Positions 1 to 26,824 of a stretch of DNA of 64,000 bases are shown here, one piece after another. The stretch is taken from the NCBI GenBank assembly GCA_964017195.1, contig OZ024900.1:32008641-32072640 (forward strand), given 5' to 3'. Origin of the DNA: Siderastrea radians. Taxonomy: Eukaryota; Cnidaria; Anthozoa; Scleractinia; Rhizangiidae. The translations under genes were made by a program, and so were the position numbers. Numbering within the stretch: the stretch's first letter is position 1; each line of letters opens with the position of its first letter. The notes under the pieces are model-generated. The model did no database searches. It was not told the origin of the DNA and saw nothing but the letters and a program-made list of their open reading frames with translations.

Positions 1-303
1 CCAAAAAAATCTTGTGGTTACCTGGTAATGATCGAGCAGCGTGACTACGTAACAGTTACAATTATAGCGTGACATCAAAATTACGCGTGGAGTAAAGAAA
101 CCGAAGAAAGCTCTTTGTTTCACGGTTCTTCAAAGACAACATAGACAAAAACAAGAAAACTTAAACTTAAACGCACCGTCGAAAACAATTGCAAACATAA
201 TTTAGGCAAAGATCAGTGCAAAGTTAACAATTTTACTTCAGAAATAAAATGCAAGTTGCAGTTGAACCTTTTAATTTCTTACTTCTACCGGAGAATATCT
301 AAT

Positions 304-1507
304 GTGTGGTTCCAGAAAATATCCATACTTCCACCACGGAGGGAATTGGAAATTCCGGAGGGGTGGGGGGGGGGGGGTCAAAAGCCCAGGAAAATCCAGA
401 GGAGAGGGGGGGCTAAACGGATAAATTACTTTCCAGAGGGTCGACTTCGATTCATTCCGATGTAAGCTGCAGATAAAGTTCGAAAATTACTACGTACCGA
501 ATTTGTAGATCTTTATTGTGGAATTAAATTAGTTTAACTGCTAAGTAAACACTTTTGTTAAACGTAAAACAGGTATTCTTTCTCCCAAAGGCGCTTTGAA
601 AGCGATATTGGGGCGGAAACGAAATAAACATCGTCGTTGTGTAGAAGTAGCCGCCGTTACTCATTACCAGTCTTCGAGAAGACAGCAACGCGTACCAGGA
701 GTGGTTACATTTACTTATCAAGACGACGATCCTTCGACGAAATGCCTGCATCGTCTAAAGAACCCAAATTTTAAGCTTGCCTTCGCGATTGACGTTAATT
801 ATAAGAGTCGTTTACGAACAATCAGTCCGTCCTTTATAACTTCCCTATGTGGCAACTGGCAAGCGAAGCGCGATCTCATTGACTCGTAGAAGTCGTGTTT
901 TGCTAAGCTTAGCAACGAGAATATTTATTGCAAAGTACAAGTGTCGCCAAATACGTTTACGGGCTTTCTTGCTACTCTTGCACCTTCAAGTAACGGGCTC
1001 TTAGCTGAGGGCTGGCATTTTCTTTGTTCGTGATCGCGTTCATGTTGAAGTAACGTTTATCAGCAACACTGCGTCTTTTCAAGCGAATTCTTCAATTAAA
1101 ACAAACGTTTTACATGCTTTTGTCAAGGTAATTTTACAGATACCTAGTATATCTGTTTAACGTAGAGAAGAACAGTTTGGTATTGGTAAGATAATAAATA
1201 TGTTATGAGTAAAATATGACTATGTACATTATTATTTTAAACGCTAATAAATAGTATAAACACGTCCTACGATAATCGGAACGGCTTAGCTTCACTTAAA
1301 TTTGGATCAGTTGCTTCATTTTTAACACTCTCCCTTCTTGAACGAAATTTTCCAGAGGGGTTGGGGGGGTGTTTGACAAACTGTGGAAAATCCGAAGGGA
1401 TGGGGGGGTTATAGCTTACTTCAAAAAACGGAAAATCCGGGGAGGAGGGGGGCTCCTAAGTGAAATTCCCTCCGTGGTGGGGGTATGGATATTTTCTGGA
1501 ACCACAC
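304..1507. mobile_element. Inverted-repeat DNA element, 1.2 kb, 3-bp TSD
   Basis: The ends are inverted copies about 44 bp long starting GTGTGGTTCCAGAAAATATC, nearly identical at both ends (reverse complement at 1462-1507). The trinucleotide AAT abuts both ends (301-303 and 1508-1510). A 3-bp duplication is typical of Harbinger-type elements, but the TIR start does not settle the class. The interior has G-rich tracts just inside each end and a 97-codon open frame (596-889) that I do not recognise, so it is probably non-autonomous. Confidence 0.65.
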
Positions 1508-2703
1508 AATACTTTTCAGTGCTCGTGGACGGTCATCTTTCTAATAGGTTTGCGTGATTTGCGTGACACGCGACTCGCTTTACTTTGTTTAATTTGTAAG
1601 CTTTCAGACGTTTCAGTCAACCACCTACGTTCTTCGTACATTGTATTGTCAAAACAGGAGTCTGCCATCAAATGTACTTTTCTTCTATCCACAAAATTTT
1701 CGTTCGAAATCTGTTCGAACTAGCGTTTATAAACACGACTGAAATAGTTTTGCAACTCTATTTATTTCCCCTGTAGATTGAAGTTGCTTGCTTTTGTAAT
1801 CAAGTCAGCTATAATAATTTTCGTCTTTTTGCTTCGCAAATCGACCAAAGCATGTTTACATTTGTAAATTTCCCACGGTCAAGTTATTTTTAGCTCACGG
1901 GTTTATTCTGGCTCTCAACCTACAGCCGAATAAATTTTCTTTGCTTTGCCTTCGAACAGTACGAAAATGTTCAAATTCAGCTCGCTTTTACAAAACCTGC
2001 TCGCTTTCCAGTACATCAAACAGGTCTCTATTAGAATACTTTGTCACATATCTGTTGTTGTTAATCTTTGGGTTGGTTCGAGATGTTTTAAGTGTTGCGT
2101 TACATTCCTAAGGTTCAAATTACAGCTGTCAACCATGCAAATTTGCTCAACATACGCTTTACACTTTGAGCCACGCGAGTAACCCCGAAATAACGTTTGG
2201 TATCTTGTAAAGATTTTACTCTAATTCCTTGATCATCACTGTAACTTGGATTTTAATACTAGTTTCATTCAAGTTTTTCAGTTTTTAAAATAGCTAGCAA
2301 CAAGCCGTGCAATTTCCGATTTTAGTTTGAAATGGTTTCACGTTTTATAACACGCACACAAGAATGGCACCGCAAATATTTTAGATTCGCTGTTACCGAG
2401 AGATAACCCCGAAGAATGTTATGCTGTTTTACTCTTGACTAGTCTTTTCACTATCATTATAAACTTGGGCTTTAAATATTGTTTCTTTCACTCTTAATTA
2501 GGAATCGAAGTAACGTTAATTCCACGTTCTGTTCATACAACATCTCAAATTGGCAAGTCCGTCTTGTGTTTGCTGCTGTGGAAATTTGTACTTCGGCTAA
2601 GTAAACACAGGACTACAACGTGAATAAAATCGTGCCAGACCTCCCATACACAAAACAGGCATTCAAAGTAGATCCACATTCGCGAATGCAAAACACTTCA
2701 AAG

Positions 2704-2834
2704 CCCGGGGGTCTTACTCCCATAGTATTAGCTGTATGGGTATGTGCTGCTGTTGAGGCAAGGGCCCAGTTTCAGTGTTCCGGTGGCACAACTCCTCCTA
2801 AAATCCTACAGAATCCCCCCCCCCCTCCCCCGGC
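2704..2834. mobile_element. CCCGGGGG-ended MITE, short copy
   Basis: Begins CCCGGGGG and ends CCCCCGG. Its interior (GTATGGGTATGTGCTGCTG) resembles the start of the 25745-26064 element. The flanks CTTCAAAG and CCTCAAAA look like a decayed 8-bp duplication. Confidence 0.45.
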
Positions 2835-3067
2835 CTCAAAAAGGAAAGACAGACAGCACGACACATATATCGTTGATTTTTAGGCTCTGACAGTAGCCAT
2901 ATGACATCACTAACGTGATGTCATTGGCTAAAAAAGCAAAAAAAAAAAACCACAAAAAAAAGCAGAAGAAAGAAATAGAAAAGTAGGGTAAGTTTAAATA
3001 TGGCTTTGCCCAAGGCTGTAACAATGTTAAGCATTTTGAAAGTGTTCTGAAAGAGATATGATCCTTA

Positions 3068-16835
<13,768 letters not shown>

Positions 16836-17364
16836 CACGAGAAAACCCGCAAATCGAAGAACAGCGAGACGACATAACACATAGCCAAGGCGAAAAGATA
16901 CTTTATGGTGATGTACTGCGTCGTAAAGTCATGCTTTCCTCGGTTTTTTGTTGGTGGCCCCCGCGAAACCGTTTTATTGTATCGTTATGTCAAGTGTACA
17001 CGGACATAATCGGAACAGAACGAAGCCCGACGAACGAATGAATCTTGTCGCATCAAGATTTGTCATGTTTATTGCGTTACAGCAGAATCCATGGCTTCCG
17101 ATGGGAGAACCAATCACAATTGAGCATTGAAGTTGCGAAGCTCCTAAGTGCAACACAGGGCCAACACAGGTGCTTTCTGGCTGAAATTCACGCTTCACAG
17201 TAGACAGGCAAAGCAAGCTTCCAAAAAAAAGTTCCCTCTTAAAATTTGCCCTTGGTTCATATTGAAATTTCAGAGTGTGGGCGAAATCTTTTTTATTTAT
17301 GTCAATCAGACGAGAGCTGTTGAGTTTCTAACTTTAGCTGCTGGGTTTCTAACTTTAGACTTGT

Positions 17365-17610
17365 CTGAAAGCTGCTGAGTACTACTTACTCGGTGGTACT
17401 ATTTATTATGCGTTTCAACTCTAGTCTTTCAAGGTGGTTCATTCTTTTGTGTCTGCAAATAAAAATCAAAATAACTTAAGAAGTTTGACCATTGAAATCA
17501 AAGATGCTAAGCAGCACTTTTTCAGTCGTGGTGCTGTTTTCTTGATTATACCATTAAAGGTGGTTCTATCTTTAGAGTTAAGAGTCTAGTGTTGAAACTC
17601 ACAACTGTTA
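17365..17610 (+). repeat. 106-bp module, two decayed copies
   Basis: Recognisable pieces: GCTGAGTACTACTTACTC, GTGGTACTATTTATTATGCG, then TTTGACCATTGAAATCAAAG, GTGGTGCTGTTTTC and AAGGTGGTTCTA in the right order and spacing. Sense orientation relative to the main array. Confidence 0.55.
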
Positions 17611-19756
17611 AAATTTAACGAAAGCTGCCTTTCTGAGGAGTTTTCTCGCGAAAGAATTGAAAAATTTGTCAAATTTACACCCTGTCAAAAAGCTGTTTCC
17701 TAGAGAGCCTAGTTACTGACATAGAAATAGAGGAAGACACGTTTGGCTGCTCGTCATCTGTTCTTAGTCCTCTTTAAACAAGCTATTTTGCTGATCAGCA
17801 TAAAAGATGACAAACAGACAAAATAAATCAATAAACAGTTTTTAGGCGATTCAAACTATAACTTATCGTTTAAAGAAAAGTTTCTCTTAACGGAATCAAT
17901 TGTTCCGGATGGTAAACTGAATTCTTTGTGATAGCATCCTCTTTCACTGATCACCGTGATAAGGAACTAAAACGTAGCAAAACAAAATTAAAACTGTCAT
18001 GTTTAAAAATAAATATACCCTCACTGTTCAGGTTAATCCAGATGGCGTTTGTGTTATAATTCCCCCTCGTACTCGAAACAATTTTTTTCACCTTTTTTTC
18101 ATTTTTTTATGGGAGAAGCATGCACTTGTCTTCAACTTAATACAATAGCGAGTAACGTTTTAAAAAAAACGTGGACGTTTTTATTTTATTATACACAATA
18201 TAGATGGTATTGTAACAAAGAGAACGTGCTCTACATAAACTTAAAGGTGGTGTGTAGGCGAGAAGGAGATTTGCATTAAACAGTACTCAGGAGCGAATAT
18301 AGATGATTCTGCTTTTTGATTGTTCGAAAACTTCGGCATACAAGGTATTATTCACCGCAGAACTGAAGTGGCGGTGAAATAAGACTTGATACCTCTCGGC
18401 AAGAAAGCATTCACCACTATTCACTCCACTTTCGGCAAATATTTGTGATATTCAGTAGAGCGGCTAATGGTAGCGTTAGCTGATAGGATGGACCGACAAG
18501 GAGACTAGACATAATGACCGATTGAGGCAATGCTTAATGGTTTACTCGCATTTACCTCAGTTGCAAATAAACACTCCGGGGTATGTTTCGATAACAGAGC
18601 TGCTAATCGCTTCTATGCGGAATCAGTAAATGGCCGTTTTATACTAGGGACGCAATATCCGTGTGGGGCTAAATTGGGCAATCAGGATTTAAGCGTTTTT
18701 GGTTATGTATATCGTAGTTCGTCTGGTCTAAAACGGACACAATGGGGATAAGGCGTCCGTCAGTGAGTTGCATCGCTCATAATGAAGTAGCCAATTTATA
18801 AAGACGTGGTTTTAGACTTTTGGTGCCAAATTAAGCAAGCAGCCTGTTAAATGTGCTTATGCGTCTCGTACACTGACTACGGAAGAAAATTATCAACCGG
18901 AGAGAAATTACTTTTTCGGGTATTAGAGATCACACCATGTTTCTTTTCCGAAAATCCTCAATTCTCTCTTTATATTAAATACATAAAGAGAAATCAGCCT
19001 TCTTCGCGTATCGATCCTTCAATCAATAAAATGGTGCCAGAGACATTTTCGGATAATTGTTTACACTATGAAGAGTTTGCAAAAAAAACAAAAAAAGATC
19101 AGCATCAATGTTTTATGCAGATTACGTAAGAATAAATTATACCAAAAATACTATAAAATATAGAGGAAGTCAGATCATGAACAACCCTCCAACAGCTGCT
19201 ATGGGCTTCAAATCAACACATATCCGAATTGAAAGATCCAACAACAAAAAATTCTGTAAGTAAGAAATACAGTAACAATAGATGTAAGGATAATTTCCAA
19301 AAAATGTTACAATGTGATAATTAATAATGAACTGTAGATTTCCCATTTAATTAGCATGATGAGGGGTCTCTCTGTATGCCCCGAGCTGCGAGAAGGCACA
19401 AGACGCTTACAACTGGCCCTACGTTTTCTAAATAATCAGCAAACGTCTTCATCAGCCTAATCATCATCAACATCAAACCAATCATGGCGTAGCTTATACG
19501 TGCGTTTTGCCAAGCATGGATTCTGGTTAGTTCAGGTCTATTTCTTCTTAGTGCATATGTGGCTTATTTGCGTGTGATGTCATCAAAGTCCTTGCGTGGC
19601 AGGGAACGCGATATCGGCGACACGCGAGGAGCTCACGTGAGGGGAAAGGGCAAACATCTATTAACCCTTTCCCTTACCCTCTATTGGGATCAGCGGACAT
19701 AGATAAGGAGTTGACGTTTCGGACGTTTCGTTTCGGTCTTATGTTCTCTTTTTGTA

Positions 19757-20004
19757 GCCTGAGAAAACAGCCCTCGCCACTTGAGACCTCCCAAAACGAC
19801 GTCCGAGTGACGAGTCCAGAAATTCCATACTGATGACGTGTCATTAGTGCTTCTCACTGGTTGAAAGAAAATTCCAACCAATCAGAAGCAATATCAAGAT
19901 CTGGGTAGAGACACGTCATCAGTATGGAATTTCTGCGCTCGTTACTCAGACGTAGTTTTGAGAGAGCTCAAGTGGCGACCTCGTGAAAAGTCGGCTGTTT
20001 TCTC
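19757..20004. mobile_element. Long-TIR MITE (GAGAAAACAGCC family)
   Basis: About 250 bp, nearly all inverted repeat: GCCTGAGAAAACAGCC at the left against GGCTGTTTTCTC at the right, and GACACGTCATCAGTATGGAA at 19911-19930 against its reverse complement at 19825-19844. The core holds CCAATCAG motifs. Confidence 0.65.
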
Positions 20005-20186
20005 TTTTTTGGCGTTAATTTTGCTCTCACCAAGCGAAGGAATACGCTTGTTTTGACGTCTGTGTCTTGACATGATGACTTCAATAAAACATGCAAAAAG
20101 AGGAACATTGGTCTTCCGGGAGCCACTCAACTCACGGCGTTCACGTTGCTTGAAGTTTCTAGTAAAGTATGCCTAGGCTAAACAAA

Positions 20187-20605
20187 AGTGAAATCTAAGG
20201 GGCTGGCATGGGGATTTCTATGCTTTTGGGTCAAAACTCTACTGAAATTAAAACCAAGCCCCTTTCCTCGTATATGAAATGCTAATAGAACAAAAGACAA
20301 AGATATTAGGTAGTTTTCTTAATGGGAGAACGAACTATAAGAAGTTTTTTTGTGATTTTTTTCAGGAAACGAGGAAGGAACATGAAAAAAGATTTGCCCA
20401 GGTTTTCTCAAGTTGCAATCCCTTCCCTTCTCAGCATCCGCAGGAAATGACGTTTAACTTTATGCTACTTTAATTTTAGAAAACTAATGAAGTAATCAAA
20501 AATAAAAATGAACCCTTATTTTGAGTCTGCTTTGATTCTAAGGTGTTACCTTTTTCAAGTAATACTACATGAAAGTAGGTGAAATATAGCCCCTTTAAAT
20601 TTCAC
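20187..20605. mobile_element. MITE with GTGAAAT..AAGGGGCT ends
   Basis: Left end GTGAAATCTAAGGGGCT and right end AGCCCCTTTAAATTTCAC are inverted copies. A related left end (AAAGGGGCTATATCATGGG, then TTTTTGGGTCAAAAC) recurs at 34935. Confidence 0.5.
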
Positions 20606-21632
20606 TGAAATTTCCACAGTTTTGCCAAACTTTAAAACATTTGTCTTTTTCGACGGCCTAAATCAGCTTGTTCCTCCAATTTCATTAAACAAATTTTGTC
20701 ACCTTGGGCGCAAGGGAGGCTATACCAGAATACCGTTTTTACCCAATACGCCAAAATACTTCAGAAAAGTGACAAAGTGGAGACATCTTTACACTCGTTT
20801 GTTTCCACGATCAACGACAGCCAGATTGCAATGTGAAAATACCGTTCATTAGAGTAAAGTATAAAACCCAGCCAACCCTGCCATAATGCATTGACTTTTT
20901 GCTAGTTGTAGTTTTCGGATAAATTAATAATGTATGGGTGTTTTAAAAAAATTCCGAGGTAAAATATTTGTAATAACGATGTGTACCCCAAAGTTCATGT
21001 GCTATTTCAAAGAAATATTGATTATGAATCTGAACACTACAGCCAAATTAGTAAGGATCGTTTGCTCCTATCTTGACTATAGGAAATTAACCCTTTCATT
21101 ATGAAGATCTTATTAAGGTGTAAATGAAGGAAATTAATATAAAGTGTCCTAAGTATGGAGGTCTGGTATTTTCTGGTCAAGGACTGAGGACTTCTTGCCA
21201 GGATAGTTCAAACTACTTTTTTGTCCGAAATACAAGAACCGACTGTTAAGAAAGACACTCTGAGAGCTTAATTAAGGTTGAAGTATTTTGAAAGATGTAT
21301 TCAGAAAGGTTGCAATGTGATAAACGGAGCTTGTTGAATCGTCCAATTTCCTCAGAAGTTTGGTTCAAAAAGTATAATATATATGTTAGCCAATCGCGGA
21401 AATTAACACTTCACCTTATTATGAAAACTCAGGAAAATTAACGTTCGAAGACATACCAACGTCAATTAACACGAAGAAACTATGTTTGCTACGCGCGCTC
21501 TGATTGATTAAAAACACTTAACAGAGTATTTTCATAACTTTTTAAAGGATTTTTAACATGTTTTGTAATTTTGTTTCTTTATAATTTGCAGGGCCCCACT
21601 GAAAAACACCTTGGTAATGTTGGGCACTCTGG

Positions 21633-21635
21633 ATA

Positions 21636-21718
<83 letters not shown>

Positions 21719-21720
21719 TA
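21633..21720. repeat. (TTA)n microsatellite
   Basis: About 28 ATT/TTA units with single interruptions, directly left of the Penelope-like fragment. Confidence 0.95.
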
Positions 21721-21723
21721 CTG

Positions 21724-22452
21724 ATGGGCGGACTTGGCTCTACTAACTTCACAGGACTCCTTACGAACTATTTTAGTTTTACCGCATTCTCTTACAAAAT
21801 TGGTCTTGTAAGAACACTGGTTGACAGGGTCTACAAAATCAACAATTCCTGGTTGGGCTTTCATGATAATATTAAGAACCTCACTCTTATCCTACGTAAA
21901 AACCTTTTCCCTGTTAACCTTATAGAGAAGGTTGTCAATCAATACGTTAGTAGAGCTCAAGTCTGCCCATCAGATAGCTCTCGGGTTCAACAACCCACCT
22001 TATGTAGGATCCTTTCAGTACTGCAGAAGCACAGAAGAGATTACGTAAACTTGTCAAACGTTATTGTACTAACATTGAAATTAAGTTAGTTTTTTCGTCT
22101 TTTAAAGTCAGTAGCATGTTCAGTGTGAAGGATCCTGTGCCTCTTGATCTCCGTTCGCGTTGTATACAAATTTTCTTGTGCAGGACGTAATGCCTGTTAC
22201 ATCGGTGAAACTAGCCGTCATCTTTCAACCCGCATTCGTGAGCATCTGAGTAGGGACAGGAACTCACATATTTTCTAACATCTGCAACAATCTGAGACAT
22301 GCCGTAGGCTTTGTTCTAAGAACTGTTTTTCTATTGTAGATTCCGCACCCAGTAGACTGCAGCTAATTTTAAAAGAGGCTGTCCACATCCGCTGGGGAAA
22401 CCCCACGTTAAATAAGCAGCTCAAACATGCTGACTTAACTCTTTCGTTCTAA
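21724..22452 (+). pseudogene. Penelope-like element fragment (RT 3' part and GIY-YIG)
   Basis: The first frame carries YKIGLVRTLVDRVYKINNSW, then LTLILRKNLFPVNLIEKVV, the connector between RT and endonuclease in Penelope-like elements. Further on, YIGETSRHLSTRIREHL with upstream CAGRNAC is the GIY-YIG nuclease start, and ILKEAVHIRWGNPTLNKQ its C-terminal part. At least one frameshift (near 22160) and one in-frame stop (22276) break it. No RT catalytic core is present. Confidence 0.8.
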
Positions 22453-22637
22453 TATTATGTTATTTTTCTTATACATTAGTGTCGTGTCATTTAATTTTAT
22501 TTATTTATATAATTTTGTGTAATATTGTAATTTACTTTGTAATTTATACTGGTTTTTTTGCCATGTATTTAGACTCGCGCGCACAACAGTTGTTGTATGT
22601 CTCGCGCATTTAAATGTTGTACGTTAACTTTGAAATG

Positions 22638-22660
22638 TATTATTATTATTATTATTATTA

Positions 22661-22711
<51 letters not shown>
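22638..22711. repeat. (ATT)n microsatellite
   Basis: About 24 ATT units, right of the Penelope-like fragment. Confidence 0.95.
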
Positions 22712-25700
22712 GTGTAAAACAAAAAATGCTAAAAACTCGATTCATTTTAGGGGGCGTTTTAGCTAAAGTGGTGTATTATGAAGAATTCAAAGATGGCAAA
22801 ACCATGAATTAGGTTTTTTAAGACTCGGGCTCACGTCGCCTCACCTTTCAGGGCTCCACAATTTTTATAAACAATTCACTGATCTATAATCCACAGACTG
22901 AGGTTGCTCCTACATGTAAAGGACCTGCACACTTGGTCCGACGTTGACGATTCTGGTCTTCTCTCGTTTTGGCGCGACAACAAGCAAACAAACAAAAACA
23001 AGAAAACAACAAGGAAGGGTGTGGATTTGGGTTACAACTTTTACGAAACCGACAGACGTAACATGTCCGTGGCCTGAGGAAAAAACACACCCACATATGG
23101 GAAGTTGTTCTTACTTTGCAGTATGTATTTCTCTCGCAAACATACTCTTTCTTTTGATTGGTGGGCGTACGGCCTATTTAACTCTGTTGAATCGTAAGCT
23201 GTATGTTGTAGCGTTCTCGTGAAATGTTACTTTGAAAATTTTAGGACGTTCCCAGAGAAATCTTGGGATAAATTAAAAGTTCGAACAAAGGAGGCATACA
23301 ATAAAACTTGTCATAGAAAATACTCTTTTGTGCATTGGGCTCACTGTAGTGTATATAGAAAAAGTTACAATTAGTAGATCGTTCAATTACTAAATGTTAT
23401 CATGACTGATTAACCTCTTGGAAAAAGTTTTTTTTTTTTGAGATAAGGAAAGGCTCCGAAAAGTGCTGAAACACGTCAGAAAGTTTCTTATCCGTAGTTT
23501 ATGTTTTTAAGACTGATTATTAGCAACCATGCGATCCATAATGAAAATATTTTGCAACAATTTTAAGCTAATAAAGAAACTCATCGGGCTCCTGGCGAAT
23601 AAAACTGGGACTTCTGAATATGCATTAATGTGAATACATTAGCCACCAAAAACCACCAAGCTTTCCTAATTTACCTAAAATTTAACTGCGAACAATTTGT
23701 TATGAGGTTTCCTTATTACGAAAATTTGACGTCACTTTGGTGACCATATTTTGACAGGTAATTTTTTCAGCTTTTCTGAATTTTCCTGGTTTTTAAATAA
23801 AAAAATCAACTTTGTTGCGGTAATGTTTGCTCTTGTTAGATCATTTTACTTTTTTGTCTTAAAATGCGTTTTCATTAGGTTATGGTCAATTTTGGTGGTT
23901 TACCGAAACTTTGGAATAACGGATCCAGGATGGCCTCGAGGTACGGTAGGGGCTCGTTATGTCGAAGTCCAGTGTAATTAGGTAATCTGTTCATTCTGCT
24001 TCCGTGACAACAGAAAGGAAGGTTTACTCGGAGTAGGCAGCACTGTATTCTTTTGGGCAAAGTTGCGTTCTTTTGAGAACTGATATTCTATGTACTCTTT
24101 TGTTCCTACTCAGTATTAGAATAGCCCGAATAGTACCAAATGAATGCACCATTAATGTATGGAGAGGCTTTGGCCGGGGGGCGGGGGGGGGGGGGGCGTA
24201 CTACAAGGGGATATATGAAGGGGCTTTATAATTGATGTGCCAAGTTACCATGAATTATGCTTCCCATCCTTTTCCAGGGACTCTCGTCTTCTTGCGTTCC
24301 CGCGCGGGTAGTAGTGGAAACTAAGTGTAGGTCAAGTGCGACCTCATCTCAGAGGTTGTCTTGTTATCAAATAAAGCTCGTTACTGGGGCTATCAGCATC
24401 AATCAGTGAAATAATCCGACACTTCCGATGTCGAGATACACAGGAAGTGAGTAAAAAAACCAAATAAATCTAGTAACTCTTGGTATGTCGGCAAGTATTT
24501 AACAAATGTCAGAGACGTGATAATGAAGTTATAATTGAGTAAGAGATTTGATCTTAATTGTTGTGCAACCCGCGAATGCACGCTGTGTAAAGAGAACAAG
24601 GCGAGTTTCGACCAGTTGCTCATGCAATGCAGTTTGAAATGGTAGAAATTTTTATAAATACCAGGCTCAAATACTTTTCTACACGGTTAGATAACTTCGT
24701 ATTGATCCATGTCAAAAAATGCTTCGACGGAAAATCCTCAAACAGATGCAGCACATGCACACTAGACTCTTAAGAGCGTTAAAAGGAAGTTCCAAGGTTA
24801 AATTGCACTCCCTCCTTGAAAATACTGATTATATTATCGACTGGACGATAGTACAAGTGATAATGGTCCGCTGAACAGCTAATGGCTTCATTTTTGTACC
24901 AATACTTTGCTACAGTGGAATTTGTGGAATACAGGGGACGTTTTCAATACCCGGCGGATACAAATTTCATCAAGTTATTAAGAAATTTAAAAAAATTAAC
25001 ATACTTATCGTTATATATAAAAGGTCTGAAAATAGATGATTTAAAATTTGGTTTGTTTTTGTTATTTTTGCCTTCTTTGTATATGTTCTGTACACAGCAA
25101 ACGAAACTTTGGGTTTCATGGTTGTAAGGGCAGAGAGCTTTCTCTGTTTTCCCCGTCCTCTGTTTTGGTTTCATTTGCCCTGCATAAGCCGTAAAGGGAC
25201 AGGCCTCAAAACCGCCCCGGGTCTCTTCATTTTCGCTCTAATTGTCCGACATGTTACAGTCAGTGACTAAAGGGTTGATGATGTACATTAATCCACACTG
25301 AGAAAAATTTCCCCTCCCTCGATCAAACTCTAAACATCGGACCAAACCATCGCTTTTACCCGAGTAGATACGACTGATTACTTTAGATGTTTTGCTTAAT
25401 TCTGTCAGGACCACCTGGACTGAACTTTAAAAGGTACTGCAATCGGATTGCCCAATATCTATGTTAACTTCTATTTTTATTTTCAATGATATTTCTGTCG
25501 TATGTTCGGTTTTAATTTCTTTCCACGTATCTCAAAAGGCTAACATATCTACCATGAAATATTAATCAAAACTATAAAACTGTGGTGTTTAAGTTCCGCA
25601 TATTCTGTATTACTATGTAGAGGGCCGGGGTGTCGAACTTTCCATCTGAAGCCAGTTCCGTGAGGGAAATCGGGTCGTTTCCTTAAACAAGGAACTTTGC

Positions 25701-25744
25701 TCCACATTGTTTTTCTCCTCTCAGGTGTATAAATGTGTTCTAGC

Positions 25745-26064
25745 CCCGGGGGGGGGGGGTGTACTTCCTAGTAATAGGCTAATGGGGATGTGCCGCTGGA
25801 TGGGGTCGCATTTTCACGACTGGATTGACTATTGGGGTTGCATTTTCATTAGGAGCTAATAGAGTTACTAGAATGGGGTCGCACATTTGCGGGATTTCAG
25901 GGGCAAGTAAATTCCGGCAAGTGGGGATTTGGGGTATATTTGCCCAAAAGTGACTAACATGGGGTCTATCATTGGCTACAGAATAGACTATAATAGGGTA
26001 GGGGTTTGGAGAGGCCAGCGGCACATACCCAGAAAAAATTGACCCAAATGCCCCGCCCCCCGGG
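25745..26064. mobile_element. CCCGGGGG-ended MITE with perfect 8-bp TSD
   Basis: 320 bp. Starts CCCGGGGGGG and ends CCCCCCGGG. GTTCTAGC abuts both ends (25737-25744 and 26065-26072). An 8-bp duplication fits hAT or P-like transposases. The interior repeats the phrase GGGGTCGCA. Confidence 0.75.
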
Positions 26065-26824
26065 GTTCTAGCAGATCGTCAGCGAAACCTAACCGAAAGG
26101 ACTTTATTTGGCTCGCAAATATTGTGGTACATCATGTTTCTTAGAATATCGCTAAAATCAAAATTGGGTGAGCGGGTGAGTAATAAGAGAAACCGCTTCC
26201 TTAAATGTACCTGATTTATATGTAAAGAAGAACGCCATTTTCTAGTTCATTCCATAATTGTAGTTACCGTTTTTGCTTTTTAGATTTACCTAAAAGGGGC
26301 TGCTACTCAAACTATTCTTTTTCAGGTTCCGGCGCGGAAATTTCATGCTTTTCCTTTCAGTAGTAATAGTTCCCGGAAAAGTGCAGAAAAAAGCCTTTAG
26401 TTTAGTACAAACGTTGACGTGCGGTGTTTGTTGCATCCGTCTAGCGTACTGATAACTACCCACAGTCCTTGTTGCTGCAACTTTGGAATTTTATTTAACT
26501 TCCTGCAGTTGCGGGGACGTGCGACCGCCAGGTTCCTTTCGGATCGGTCCATTTCAATAAAGGTCGTGCGTTATTAGATAAAGAAACATTTGAAAAATGC
26601 AACAATGAATGAATGAAAAAGTTTTTATTTGGGGTGATTGACAATAAAACTGACTTTGACTTCCTTGTGGTTTGCTTTCAATTCTTTGTTAGCTTAATCG
26701 GTTTAAAGGACGAGAGAAAATTGGTCTTTTGCAGTCCTAAACTAATACACAGGAAGGAACTGCTGACATGGCTGAACAGTTTTCTTTTGAATGGTGATAA
26801 AAAATTTCAGCCACAGACTTAAGA

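Noticed and set aside
596..889. 97-codon frame as a gene
   Set aside because: Within an inverted-repeat element; no recognisable domain, so only noted there.
22597..22812. Poly-Ile frame
   Set aside because: Translation of an ATT microsatellite; same for the frames at 43116-43671.
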